A DNA stretch of 64,000 bases from Halichondria panicea (taxonomy: Eukaryota; Porifera; Demospongiae; Suberitida; Halichondriidae): assembly GCF_963675165.1 (NCBI RefSeq), contig NC_087380.1, positions 884,303 through 948,302 of the forward strand, read 5' to 3'. Under the pieces are notes generated by a model. That model made no database searches, was not told where the DNA came from, and worked only from the letters and a program-made list of their open reading frames with translations. Numbering within the stretch: the first letter of the stretch is position 1; each line of letters starts with the position of its first letter. Position numbers and translations under genes: made by a program. Below, piece by piece: positions 45,401 through 57,130 of the stretch.

Positions 45401-48400
45401 TATTTTTCTTTATACAGCTTCAAAAAAGCTCTATCATTATTGTATACATGTACTCCAATATACCACACAAGTAAAGTATGTACAACTATACATGTATAAT
45501 TATAGTTAGAATCGCATATTGTCCTATTATTCACTGTGATTCGTACAGTGATTAATCACGTATCAGTAATTGCACGTCGTTAATGACGACGCGCAATTAC
45601 TGCCTTGACGACCGCACCTACAAATAACGGCCGGGGCAAATTTTTTTACTGAAACTGCAGCTAAAAATGTCCTTAAAACTGCATCACAAACGATTAACAA
45701 TCAATAGTATGGCTACTCGTGCAATAAGGGATTAATAGCACTCATAACAAGCACTGGCAAGGTTAATAGCACTCGGCGTAATTAGTATCCTTGCCATTGG
45801 TTGTTTCTCGTGCTATTAATCCCATATTGCACTCTTAGCCATACTATTATTTCCAAACGGCAAAAATTTGGGGGAAAATGCAATGTTTAGTTGTATAGCC
45901 TTTGCTTTTGTCGAAATTTCCAGCCATCACAGAACTTGTATCTAAACACACGTTTCCAAATTGGACAATCTGAACACAATTACGAGCTCTCAAAGGTATA
46001 GGTAAAGAATATTGTAGCTAAATTCCTATAAATAGAGAGATTGACTCACCACATAACGAGGGAGACCAGTTTCATTATAGCCTCGTTGAGCACTGAGATG
46101 GCTTCCACCACCCTCCTTCCACCAGGCTGCCGACTCAGCACTATTGCAAACGCCACAGTAAATACAATGATACCGAGAATGTTCATCCCATCTCTCTTTG
46201 TAACGACCGCATGACGAGCCGTTTGTGTAAAATTGGAGCAAGAAATATTGAAAAGAGTTACGTAGTCACGGATTGACGAGCACGAGTTGGTGTCGTTGAG
46301 GAAGGACATGTTAAAGCTTGACTCTAGACAGCGATAGTAGTTAGTGACAGTCTCGTGGGTATACGTGGTCTGGTCCTGTGGAGTGTGTATGTGTGGGCGG
46401 GGTATAGGTGTGTGTGTGTGTGGGCATACATAAAGTGGAGTATTGGTTTCGTTGGAGAAGTCTTTTAATACCTCTACTCTCTTATGTTGGAGGGCGCTGA
46501 CTACCACAACAAATGTCCCCCTATCTACTAGATCAGATTAAAAGGCTGTAACAATTAGTGTACAGTTCATTTAGTCTAGAGAGTAGATTACCACAAATGT
46601 GTGAGTAGTTGTACTTAAATGTAAATATCTTTTGATTGGAGCATTTCTAGAAATGGTGTTGATACCCGTGTGTAGATGAATGACTGAACTACAACATATC
46701 CAAAAATGTTTCCATGGAAACATAAGGTGGTGGGTTTGTGGTGATTAATAGAACAACAGCAAATTGTTATAGTGGGTAATTGGTTAGAGTAATAAAACAG
46801 TAATCTTGTACAGCTAAGGTTCTAGACTTCATCACATAATTGTTCAATGGTTTAAATATCCTGGCCATCCCTTTATGGGTGTTACAAATGTTCACAGTGT
46901 TTATAATTCATGATTTACTGGTTTTCAGGTACACTTTTGGTTAGAGTAATAACTTTTGAAAAATTAATAGCTTAGTAAGTTTACAGATAAATGGGCTACA
47001 TACCAAGAACATCCTATATGCTTATTCCATTGCTGAGATAACACTGAAAAGCTACATAATTTACTATTTTCTACTGTTCTGATGACATCGCAGCTGCAAA
47101 CCACAAACCAGTGATGCTTTAATCAACCACAAACGTAATTAAAAGTGGGCGTACAGTTATTGTACGCCCACTTATGTGGTTAATTAGAGTGTCATGGATT
47201 TGTGGTTAGCAGCTTGTGATGTCATCAAAACAGTAGAAAATAGTAGAATATGTAGTTTTTCAGTGATATCTCAACAATGGAATAAGCATAGAGGATGTTC
47301 TTGGTATCAAAATGTAGCCCATTTATTTGTAAACTTACCAGAGAACTTTTAAAGCTAAGCTATAAAATTTTCAGAAGATATTACTCTAACCAAAAGTGTA
47401 CCTAAAAATAGGTAAATCATGAATTATAGACACTGTGAGCATATGTAGGACCCATAAAGAGATGGTCAGGTTAGCTAAACCATTAAACTATTGTGTGAGA
47501 AACTTAGCTGTTTAAGGTTAGTGTTTTATTACTCTAACCGATTACCCACTATAACAATTTGCTGTTGTTCTATTAATCACCACAAACCCACCACCTTATG
47601 TTTCCATGGAAACATTTTTGGATATGTTGTAGTTCAGTCATTCATCTACACACGGGTATCAACACCATTTCTTAGAAATGCTCCAATCAAAAGATATTTA
47701 AATTTAAGTACAACTACTCACACATTTGTGGTAATCTACTCTCTAGACTAAATGAACTGTAGTGTGGGTTGAAGAGTATACTAATTACAGTGAGTGTGTA
47801 CTGAGTTCAGCCGGAAGTTATGTGGCTTTATGTAGTGGACAAGTATCCCTGGGATTTCTACATGGAAAATGCTAACTTTTAGCTGGTTGGAGCTTACCAG
47901 CTCTACAGCATATAGATAAAAGCGCTTTTTTAACAAGGAAAAATTAATCCAATAGTATATGAAACTTTGAATTTCAGCAAAGTATGACAAAGTTATGACA
48001 ACTTTACTCAACACAAATAGACTTTAGTTACCTGACTGAAGGTGGCAGCAAACAGATTATCCGGGAGCATGTTTCTATAACGATGAGAAGATTCAATAAT
48101 TAATTATATCACGCAAGTGGTTGTATCAGACTCTCCTCTTGGTGGTAAAAATACAAGGTCTGCTTGCGTGCAAACGTACACATGTTACAGGTATATACAA
48201 GAAGAAAAAAACCTGTTTTGAAATAATAACCTGCCCCAATACTCTACGGTAACCATACATGAACCAATACATGTAGGCCCACCCTCACCTAATGAGGTCG
48301 AGGATGGTGTCGGCCAGCTCCGTCTCCAGGCCCGAGCTATGGGTCGAGTTGTCGCATTCAAACACAACGACCCTTCCCCCGGGCCGTATAGTCACCACCA

Positions 48401-48881
48401 GTATCAGCCCCAGGCATATAGCCGACACTGTCGTGGAGAAATAGTACAGTACAGTCTTCCAGCCGAGAGAACCGGCCACTTTGCTTTCGAGCGAGCCTAG
48501 ACCTGCGATCAAACTAAAGACAATCAACGGTAGTATCAGCATCTTGAGCATGCGTAGAAACATCTCTCCGGGGAAGGAAAGTAGGGAAACCATCAGTGAA
48601 TACTGATCTGAGCCTTTCTCGATATCGACTTCTCTCATAGCTATACCAATGATAATACCCGCAACCACAGAGATGATTGTTAGAATAAGTAGAAGGTTCT
48701 TGAACATCCATCGACCGATTGCTTTGCTAATAGTGTAGCATTTTGATCTTGGTCTTGATTGAGATACCAGGGGATGAGTTTCTGAGTCAATCTCCTCGTG
48801 TGGTACAGTTGAGTCTTGGTCCCTGTTCATTGGAACAGCTTCAGCTACCAGAGGAACACTGTCTTCACTTGAGCTTGCCAT
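42500..48881 (-). CDS. Excitatory amino acid transporter (SLC1/EAAT family)
   Basis: Eight exons give 615 aa: 48289-48881, 48032-48074, 46050-46375, 45127-45360, 44067-44261, 43538-43672, 42843-42979 and 42500-42684 (TGA). Phases agree. The cytoplasmic N-terminus spans 1-60, then TM1 ([20 protein letters not shown]) onward. A glycosylated extracellular loop lies in 46050-46375 (NMSFLND, NISCSN). The HP1 serine motif [11 protein letters not shown] starts near 396, [10 protein letters not shown] is at 432-441, and HP2 GAAGVPQAG is at 473-481. [13 protein letters not shown] contains Arg513, the residue that selects acidic amino acids (Cys in neutral-amino-acid ASCTs). It should therefore import glutamate or aspartate with Na+/H+ and counter-transport K+. 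The tail ends ETTV, a class I PDZ ligand. The intron 46376-48031 contains a 1.2-kb foldback transposon. Confidence 0.93.
43063..43346. mobile_element. 284-bp pogo/Tigger-like MITE with TA duplication
   Basis: Ends cagtagaacctcgattatcc and ggataatcgaggttctactg form an inverted pair of about 22 bp, flanked by TA (43061-43062, 43347-43348). Additional internal copies of tcgattatccgg occur. It lies in an SLC1 intron. Confidence 0.85.
44330..45105. repeat. Interspersed inverted-repeat element, family R1 (one complete and one partial copy)
   Basis: 44790-45105 has inverted arms ataacttgaattccgtggat and on to tctgaaagcttagaaggaga, against ctaagctttcagaaaatcat and on to actaaagttatggctgtt. The preceding 44330-44770 repeats related segments (cttgaattgaattccatgga, ggtccaaggccgaaaaatga). 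The arms match those in the DNAI3 intron at 28520-28820. Confidence 0.7.
46563..47759. mobile_element. 1.2-kb foldback element: near-complete palindrome with TA target duplication
   Basis: The left arm, 46563 to about 47155 (cagttcatttagtctagaga...), is repeated inverted across about 47160-47759 (...tctctagactaaatgaactg). The centre is gtgggcgtacagttattgtacgcccac. TA flanks both ends (46561-46562, 47760-47761). The arms remain highly similar over about 590 bp, so insertion or arm homogenisation is recent. No coding frame is present. Confidence 0.88.
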
Positions 48882-49590
48882 TTTAAAAGTCAGCGCAGCA
48901 AGAGCACTCTCGATTTTGTAGTATAGTCCAGTCAGCTAGGCTAAATGCTGCTGACTGTGCATAGCATGTGCACAACACTGTGAAGCCCCTCCCCCTCTCC
49001 GTCCTGGTTTTACAACACTGTGAAGCCCCTCCCCCTTTACACAGACAGTTGTAAATGCTGCTGACTGTGCATAGCTAGAGGGGCGTGGCATGGATGAAGA
49101 CAGAGCCAATTCGCCCCAAATGAAATCCCACCGTGACGGTGACAGCATGGTCGGATTCATAAAAGATATAGCTAGATATTCATTATATTCCCTGTATATT
49201 CAATCTGCTTTGTGCAAAACAAACATTGTTGAAAACCTCATAAAAGCTTGTAAGTGGGCGTGACGGTCCTTTGGTATGGTCACGCCCATCATGGAATAAA
49301 GTGAACCCTTTGACTGCTTGCAGACTTGCTGTGTGTTGTAAATTGATCTGAGGTCACACTGAGTGAAACAACAGTACGTTGATCTGCCAGTTGTGTTCTA
49401 GCTAATTATGCTGCTTCTCACTATTTTTCCAACCACGCCCATCTTTGTCTTAATTGCATGCCTTTTGGCGAAATGGGCGTGGTCTCCAGTCTGGGCAAGT
49501 GCATGAATATAATTATTGCTTCTGTAAATGTTTGCATTTCCACATTAATGCACATAGCAATGGCTGCTTACCATATCATAATGTGTGACA
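48882..49590. other. Intergenic region upstream of the SLC1 gene with two direct repeats
   Basis: aaatgctgctgactgtgcat occurs near 48942 and 49052, and acaacactgtgaagcccctc near 48971 and 49012. Otherwise there is no gene. It is the presumed SLC1 promoter region. Confidence 0.6.
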
Positions 49591-51510
49591 GACGTGTGCT
49601 GTGTGCAACCAATACTACACCCTCATACCTCTGATTGTGTAGCTAGCTATGTGTGCTGTGTGCAACCAATACTACACCCCCATACCTCTGATTGTGTAGC
49701 TAGCTATGTGTGCTGTGTGCAACCAATACTACACCCCCATACCTCTGATTGTGTAGCTAGCTATGTGTGCTGTGTGCAACCAATACTACACCCCCATACC
49801 TCTGATTGTGTAGCTAGCTATGTGTGCTGTGTGCAACCAATACTACACCCCCATACCTCTGATTGTGTAGCTAGCTATGTGTGCTGTGTGCAACCAATAC
49901 TACACCCCCATACCTCTGATTGTGTAGCTAGCTATGTGTGCTGTGTGCAACCAATACTACACCCCCATACCTCTGATTGTGTAGCTAGCTATGTGTGCTG
50001 TGTGCAACCAATACTACACCCCCATACCTCTGATTGTGTAGCTAGCTATGTGTGCTGTGTGCAACCAATACTACACCCCCATACCTCTGATTGTGTAGCT
50101 AGCTATGTGTGCTGTGTGCAACCAATACTACACCCCCATACCTCTGATTGTGTAGCTAGCTATGTGTGCTGTGTGCAACCAATACTACACCCCCATACCT
50201 CTGATTGTGTAGCTAGCTATGTGTGCTGTGTGCAACCAATACTACACCCCCATACCTCTGATTGTGTAGCTAGCTATGTGTGCTGTGTGCAACCAATATA
50301 CTACACCCCCATACCTCTGATTGTGTAGCTATAGCTATGTGTGCTGTGTGCAACCAATACTGCACCCCCATACCTCTGATTGTGTAGCTAGCTATGTGTG
50401 CTGTGTGCAACCAATACTACACCCCCATACCTCTGATTGTGTAGCTAGCTATGTGTGCTGTGTGCAACCAATACTACACCCCCATACCTCTGATTGTGTA
50501 GCTAGCTATGTGTGCTGTGTGCAACCAATACTACACCCCCATACCTCTGATTGTGTAGCTAGCTATGTGTGCTGTGTGCAACCAATACTGCACCCCCCCC
50601 CCCCCCATACCTCTGATTGTGTAGCTAGCTATGTGTGCTGTGTGCAACCAATACTACACCCCCCCCCCCCATACCTCTGATTGTGTAGCTAGCTATGTGT
50701 GCTGTGTGCAACCAATACTGCACCCCCCCCATACCTCTGATTGTGTAGCTAGCTATGTGTGCTGTGTGCAACCAATACTACACCCCCATACCTCTGATTG
50801 TGTAGCTAGCTATGTGTGCTGTGTGCAACCAATACTACACCCCCATACCTCTGATTGTGTAGCTAGCTATGTGTGCTGTGTGCAACCAATACTACACCCC
50901 CATACCTCTGATTGTGTAGCTAGCTATGTGTGCTGTGTGCAACCAATACTACACCCCCATACCTCTGATTGTGTAGCTAGCTATGTGTGCTGTGTGCAAC
51001 CAATACTGCACCCCCCCCCCATACCTCTGATTGTGTAGCTAGCTATGTGTGCTGTGTGCAACCAATACTGCACCCCCCCCCCCATACCTCTGATTGTGTA
51101 GCTAGCTATGTGTGCTGTGTGCAACCAATACTGCACCCCCCCCCCCCATACCTCTGATTGTGTAGCTAGCTATGTGTGCTGTGTGCAACCAATACTACAC
51201 CCCCATACCTCTGATTGTGTAGCTAGCTATGTGTGCTGTGTGCAACCAATACTACACCCCCATACCTCTGATTGTGTAGCTAGCTATGTGTGCTGTGTGC
51301 AACCAATACTACACCCCCATACCTCTGATTGTGTAGCTAGCTATGTGTGCTGTGTGCAACCAATACTACACCCCCATACCTCTGATTGTGTAGCTAGCTA
51401 TGTGTGCTGTGTGCAACCAATACTACACCCCCATACCTCTGATTGTGTAGCTAGCTATGTGTGCTGTGTGCAACCAATACTACACCTTCATACCTCTGAT
51501 TGTGTGTGTG
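49590..51510. repeat. 57-bp minisatellite, about 33 tandem copies
   Basis: The unit begins tgtgctgtgtgcaaccaata and ends gattgtgtagctagcta. Most copies are identical. The C-run before ATACCTC varies from 4-5 to more than 10, and a few units have A-to-G (actgcac) or small indels. Because 57 is a multiple of three, plus-strand frames stay open with a 19-residue period (YVCCVQPILHPHTSDCVAS), but the run is broken by C-run indels and has no gene context. Confidence 0.95.
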
Positions 51511-52527
51511 CAATACTGTACTATAGCATTTCCATGCATGTGACAATTGATGAGTTCTGTTCACCTGTAGATTCAATGGAGGGTGTTCAACTTGCTCCAA
51601 TTGGGTAGAAATGCTAGGGTACAGAGAGGCTCATCTCGACCACCTGAGGGACACAGTGTGGAGGAACCTGGTATTCAATTGCTGGGAGCACATGATCCAC
51701 AACTTTAGGAAAGACAGCTAGGTAAGGGAGTGGAGATGCTTTGTGGCTGCGTATTCGTTATAATTATTATTAAGTCAACAATGTTGTAGTAACTTGTACT
51801 GATTGATGGTGGTTACATAAGCAGCTGCTCTGCCATGGTGCTTGTATCAGTGTGTGTGGGGGTGTGTGGGTGTGGGTGTGTGTGGGTGTGTGGGGGTGTG
51901 TGTGGGTGTGGGGGTGGGTTTTGGCTTGCATGTGTGCATTGCTATAATTATACTGTTGTTAGTGATGAGCTGCTAATGATGACTACCCTAATATGCACAT
52001 CCCTACTCTAGTAAGGAGACAGGTTGTTGAGTCCAGCTGCATTGTCTCAGCTACCACTGAACACATAATGACCTAGCCAGCTATCTGAACTGTGTATACT
52101 GACTTTGCATTATAACCATGACTATGACAGTGGGTGCTTTACTGTGGAGGTTGTAGTCCCTGATATATGAGTATATGCAGGAGGTGCGCTCTGATTGCAA
52201 ATGATATAATCATGGTTTAGGCCACCAACTCAGGATGAATTTTTCAAGTGTGCAGACATCTGGCAGAATTATCATACATGTATAGTCTAGAGGAGGTACT
52301 AATAAAGGGGAGGTGGGCCGGCGTGGGGGACGAGGCTACTTAAGAGGATCTATAGATAGCTGCATACAAACATACATGTGCAAGTGCTTTTTATATGGTA
52401 TGTTAGAGTTGTAAATGATAGTACAGCTTAATGTTTCTAAAGGTAGAACTACTCAAGATAAGTAAAACCTGTTTTCCAGGTTGCACTTGCAATATTCAAT
52501 GAATCTCATCTTGTGCTGTGCATTCTG
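51511..52527. other. Intergenic region with one possible exon
   Basis: Mostly AT-rich, with GT-rich tracts at 51852-51920. A possible exon-like segment lies at 51611-51721, described in the findings. Nothing else is recognised. Confidence 0.45.
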
Positions 52528-52553
52528 ATTGGTCCCTGGGGAAGGTATATATA
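52528..52553 (+). promoter_or_regulatory. Core promoter of the collagen-like gene (CCAAT-type box plus TATA box)
   Basis: ATTGG (inverse CCAAT) at 52528-52532 and TATATATA around 52546-52553, about 255 bp before ATG 52808. The 5'UTR has three copies of caagtttgttc(cgcaaggtttcat). Confidence 0.55.
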
Positions 52554-52807
52554 GGATATGCACTCTTTAGTTCATATCTCAAGATTGTTCTATATTGTCA
52601 AGTTTGTTCCGCAAGGTTTCATCTGTCATCCAAGTTTGTTCCGCAAGGTTTCATCCAAGTTTGTTCTTCAAAGTTCGACTACTCTCTCACTCAGTTCTCT
52701 GATTGAAGCTCTACCAGCTATATCTCATCTCAACTCAACCAGCTACATCGCTCATCTCAACCACTCACCACTCACCACTCACTCACCACTCAATCTACTG
52801 CGTCCTG

Positions 52808-55800
52808 ATGGCGGCTCGGCAACGGGCTGTTATGCCACCACCACTGTGTCTGCCCCGGCAGCAGTTAACATACGACCGGCGCAACAACCCGGTAAGATTT
52901 AAAACTACCATTAATTATATCACACATGCATGTACAATGTCGGCAATGCATATACATGTAATAATGCTGATGCCATGCAGGACACTCATTACTTGGTATA
53001 TTCATTTGGTGCAGACTCTCACCAAAAAGATGGTTGTAGCGGTGCTACAATGCTCTAAGCGCCGCCAACCTAACTCCAAGCTGTACTGCCTACAGTGCTA
53101 TATGCTGGCAACAGGACGAGTTAACGTAAGTATAATCATGCAGATACACCTAGTTATAACAATGTTGTATAATTTATATATACACAGTCAAATCCTAATT
53201 GCTGTCAGTACAATTATTGTGCCATTGCATGGCCGGGCGCATCGATTCATGTACTGGATGAATGGGACAGCGTGTTTGTCCGAGCATTACTTACTGTTGC
53301 AATACATGGGTTAGTTAATGGGCTTGTAATTGAACATTCATTTTTGTAGTTAACGTCTACGAAATCCGCGAAAATATTGAATTACCCGCTATCATAATAC
53401 CAGCAATAATCTACCACCCCTTTTAATGTTTCGTTAGATATTTATTTTTCTGCGCATGATTTCACGTTTATTATTACAAATTTAATTTTACATTGTACGT
53501 TAATTTCACCTATATAATCGTGGCTATAATATATACTTAATTATGTACAGGAAATAGGAAGGTAATGTTATGGCATTAATTTAGCTGTCACAACATCAAC
53601 ATTATTACCAAGGGCATATATATGTATAAGTCTTTGTTACTACCCTGAACCAAATTTTTTACTCTCGCTTGCTAATAAAGTGAATGTCCCCCGTCATATT
53701 TTGTTTCTGAAGTGACAAAACGAGTCTTGAAATATTCTTTTTCATAGCTACATGCAACTTCTTTCTGTACACAGATGGTGTTCTCTTGGAAGGGGGAGGA
53801 TGTCCCGGTATGGGACAACAAGGATCACTGCGCCCGAGAGGCTTCTCGGTACATGAAGCATATCCAAGACGACCATCGTAAGCATCATACTTTAAATAAT
53901 TGTACAAAAGCAAAGTTTTCTGCTGAAGAAACTTGAGCCAAATAACAAAAATGTGCGCCCATGCACTTTCTCACTATACAGTACTGTACAAAGGTATAGG
54001 ACACACATATATAGGATGATAAATCAGATGATTAAAGCTGTTAAATATTGATGCACATTCAAGGTTGCCCATTTTATTTCTGCAGGCCCACTTCGACCCA
54101 ATCCACTGAACGTGAAGTTCCTCGCCTGGCAACTGCGGGACTTAGGTTTCTGTCGGTGGAACAGGAATCGGGTATTCCCTCTTATTCCCCCCATTCCTCC
54201 CATCGGCCCAGTTATTGGTGCTGTAGGTCCACCAGGGGTACCAGGGGTACAGGGCATACAAGGCTTACCAGGGGCGCAAGGTTTACCTGGGGCGCAAGGC
54301 ATACCTGGGGCGCAAGGCTTACCAGGGGCGCAGGGCTTACCAGGGGCGCAGGGCTTACCAGGGGCGCAAGGCTTACAAGGCCCACCCGGGGCAAGGGGTC
54401 TCCAAGGTCCACCTGGAGCCGGAGGTGGAGGAGGTTCAGGAGGAGGAGGAGGACGGGGTCCACCGGGCCCCCCAGGTGATGACTGGGCACGTGGTCCCAG
54501 AGGCGCTCCAGGAATACCTGGAGTGGATGGTGGGACGGGACGTGCCTGCACTGTGTCAGGGCCACGAGGCCAAAAAGGGCCACGAGGGTACAACGGTCCA
54601 AGAGGTCTGCTAGGGCCTATGGGGTACAATGGTTTAACCGGGGATACTGGGGCAACAGGGCCAATAGGGGCAACAGGAGCAACAGGGCCCCCAGGGACAA
54701 GAGGACTCCAAGGGCGAAGAGGACCACCTGGTGCAGATGGCCCATATGAACCAACTGGAGCTACGGGACAAAAAGGCGACAGGGGGAAGCTCGGTGCCAA
54801 CGGTTAGAGAGGTCTAGATGGTCCAAGAGGGATGAGAGGGGAGAAAGGTGAAGATGGAGACGGCGAAGATTCCAAGCAAAAGATAGTAAGTTTCTAATGC
54901 ATTAGTCGATTATTTTTCACCGATTGTTTTCCTCTTCTTGCAGTATCTGTTGACTGTGGTGGTGAGGGAGTTAATGCAGACTCAACCGCTGCCTTTGTCA
55001 GATACCCTGACTAATGCCTTGGTCGCTCTAGGAGTTATGGACGACCAGGGAGATAGGCAGCAAAAACAAACTGCCCCTCTCCGTCGATCCGTGGTGTCGG
55101 GATCCTACCCACCTCGGTCGGCGGGTGGGGGTACAAGTCGGGATGCAGGTGGTGTTAGTGGGGGAGGTGGGACGAGTGGGAGTGGTGGTGGACTTAGTGG
55201 TATCGGGGGCGGTGGGACTAGTGGTGGTGGGACTAGTGGTGGTGGGACTAGTGGCGGTGGGACTAGTGGCGGTGGGACTAGTGGCAGTGGGACTAGTGGT
55301 GGTGGGACTGGTGGGACTAGTGGCGGTGGGACTAGTGGTGGTGGGACTAGTGGTGGGACTAGGGGGAGTGGGACTGGTGGGACTAGGGGCAGTGGGACTA
55401 GTGGCGGTGGGACTAGGGGCGGAACAAGTGGCGGCGGGACTAGGGGCGGAACAAGTGGCGGCGGAGGTGGTGTGACGGGTCGTGCGGATAGTGGTGGCTC
55501 AAGTGGAGAGGAGGAGGGTCTTCTCCCAGAATTGGATGGATCGATGGACATGTGAGTCAATGACTTCAGTTTTGTGTAATTATTATACATACCTTGCACG
55601 CATGCTGCCAACTTTAAGTTCATCTGTATAATTATCTGTTTCGCACACAGAATTTATAATCGGAAAAGAAAAGCATGCACTATGAGACGTAATAATAAAA
55701 AAAGGTGAGCAAATGCATTAATAACATTGTGTCTCATGGCCACAACAAAATATGTCGCCAAATTAGAATGTTAATCATGCATCTCTTTCTTTTCTTCCAC

Positions 55801-55821
55801 GTGCACAGAAGAACTATATGA
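52808..55821 (+). CDS. Collagen-like protein with Cys-containing N-domain, Gly-X-Y core, GGGTS-repeat tail; in-frame TAG
   Basis: Seven exons: 52808-52891, 53015-53125, 53775-53877, 54086-54885, 54944-55551, 55651-55704 and 55809-55821 (TGA). GT-AG phases agree, giving 590 codons if the TAG at 54805-54807 is read through. The N-terminal region of about 140 aa ([54 protein letters not shown]) has no signal peptide and several Cys/His. A Gly-X-Y region of about 220 aa follows (GLPGAQ repeated, [16 protein letters not shown]) with Gly-rich interruptions. Gly-X-Y periodicity continues after the TAG ([19 protein letters not shown]). Next come [19 protein letters not shown], about 130 residues of GGGTS repeats and a basic tail ([13 protein letters not shown]). 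Its location and role are unknown. The lack of a secretory signal is unlike structural collagens. Confidence 0.75.
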
Positions 55822-56360
55822 ATCCCCTGTTTTCGACCCATGAAGGGACACACAAGGCAGTGCTCGACATTGGTTGATCAGGTTTTGTTGATGGGTAGGG
55901 GAAGGTTTGGATCATAACGATAAGGGTAGTGGGTGGGTAGGGGGAAGATGGCTGTTGTGAGCATATGGGTCCCAGACAAATTAATTTCCTTTTCTTATAA
56001 TTATAATTATAATTTAATTTAAAACATAGGCATAGACCACACGCAAAATAATTACTCCGAACATATCGCTAGCGCCAATTATAATTCGAGTTGAGGCAGA
56101 CCATGTGCGAAAATAATGCATAAATTATACGTTGTTCTATCACTCAACGCTACTTATAACCACCATGGCATGTTTTGTGTTCATCCCTTGTGCTCCACGT
56201 ACATCAATTGTTCACTTTTGTGAGCATATCCTTTCAATTTCACCGTTTATTTCGTCTGTTGCATTCGCACTAACATCGATGTTCAGGTGAGATGAGCCCC
56301 AAGGGACTGGACTCCACCTACCATTCACCAAATCAAAGTTTTTTTTCTGTTTCTTTTTTG
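55822..56360. other. 3' flank of the collagen-like gene
   Basis: AT-rich, containing ttataattataattataattta near 55996 and no coding frame. Probable 3'UTR and intergenic DNA. Confidence 0.5.
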
Positions 56361-56365
56361 TATAA

Positions 56366-57130
56366 AGTATGCCATCATTAATCTCGATGCCAATGAAGTC
56401 TGCCCTCTATTCTGGTGGATAAAGTATGCCATCGCTAATCTCGATGCCAATGAAGTCTGCCCTCTATCTGGTGGATAAAGTATGCCATCGCTAATCTCGA
56501 TGCCAGTGAAGTCTGCCCTCTATTCTGGTGGATAAAGTATGCCATCGCTAATCTCGATGCCAATGAAGTCTGCCCTCTATCTGGTGGATAAAGTATGCCA
56601 TCGCTAATCTCGATGCCAATGAAGTCTGCCCTCTATCTGGTGGATAAAGTATGCCATCGCTAATCTCGATGCCAGTGAAGTCTGCCCTCTATTCTGGTGG
56701 ATAAAGTATGCCATCGCTAATCTCGATGCCAGTGAAGTCTGTCTCTATCTGGTAGATAAAGTATGCCATCGCTAATCTCGATGCCAATGAAGTCTGCCCT
56801 CTATCTGGTGGATAAAGTATTCCATCGCTAATCGATGCCAATGAACTCTGCAAAGTATGCCATCGCTAATCTCGATGCCGATGAAGTCTGCCCTCTATCT
56901 GGTGGATAAAGTATGCCATCGCTAATCGATGCCAATGAACTCTGCAAAGTATGCCATCACTAATCTCGATGCCAATGACGTCTGCCCTCTCTCTATCTGG
57001 TGGATAAAGTATGCCATCGCTAATCTCGATTCCAATGAAGTCTGCCCTCTATTCTGGTGGATAAAGTATGCCATCGCTAATCTCGAGCTCAATCCAATGA
57101 AGTTTGCCCTCTACCTGGTGGATAAAGCAT
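56366..57130. repeat. 56/57-bp minisatellite, about 12-13 copies
   Basis: Unit: ataaagtatgccatcgctaa, tctcgatgccaatgaagtct, gccctctatctggtgg. Copies vary by single bases and short deletions (aatcgatgccaatgaactctg variants). Confidence 0.92.

Noticed and set aside
46380-46510. Extra SLC1 exon candidate reading [20 protein letters not shown]
   Set aside because: No acceptor gives the right phase after exon 48032-48074, whereas direct joining to 46050-46375 is in phase and fits the family.
49585-51608. Repetitive Cys-containing proteins predicted through the 57-bp array
   Set aside because: The open frame follows from a 57-bp unit without stops; C-run indels break it and there is no promoter, splice or domain evidence.
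54024-54800. Long minus-strand Pro/Gly frame opposite the collagen domain
   Set aside because: It is the antisense shadow of the Gly-X-Y repeat (GGN/CCN codons); splice-consistent exons and collagen periodicity support the plus strand.
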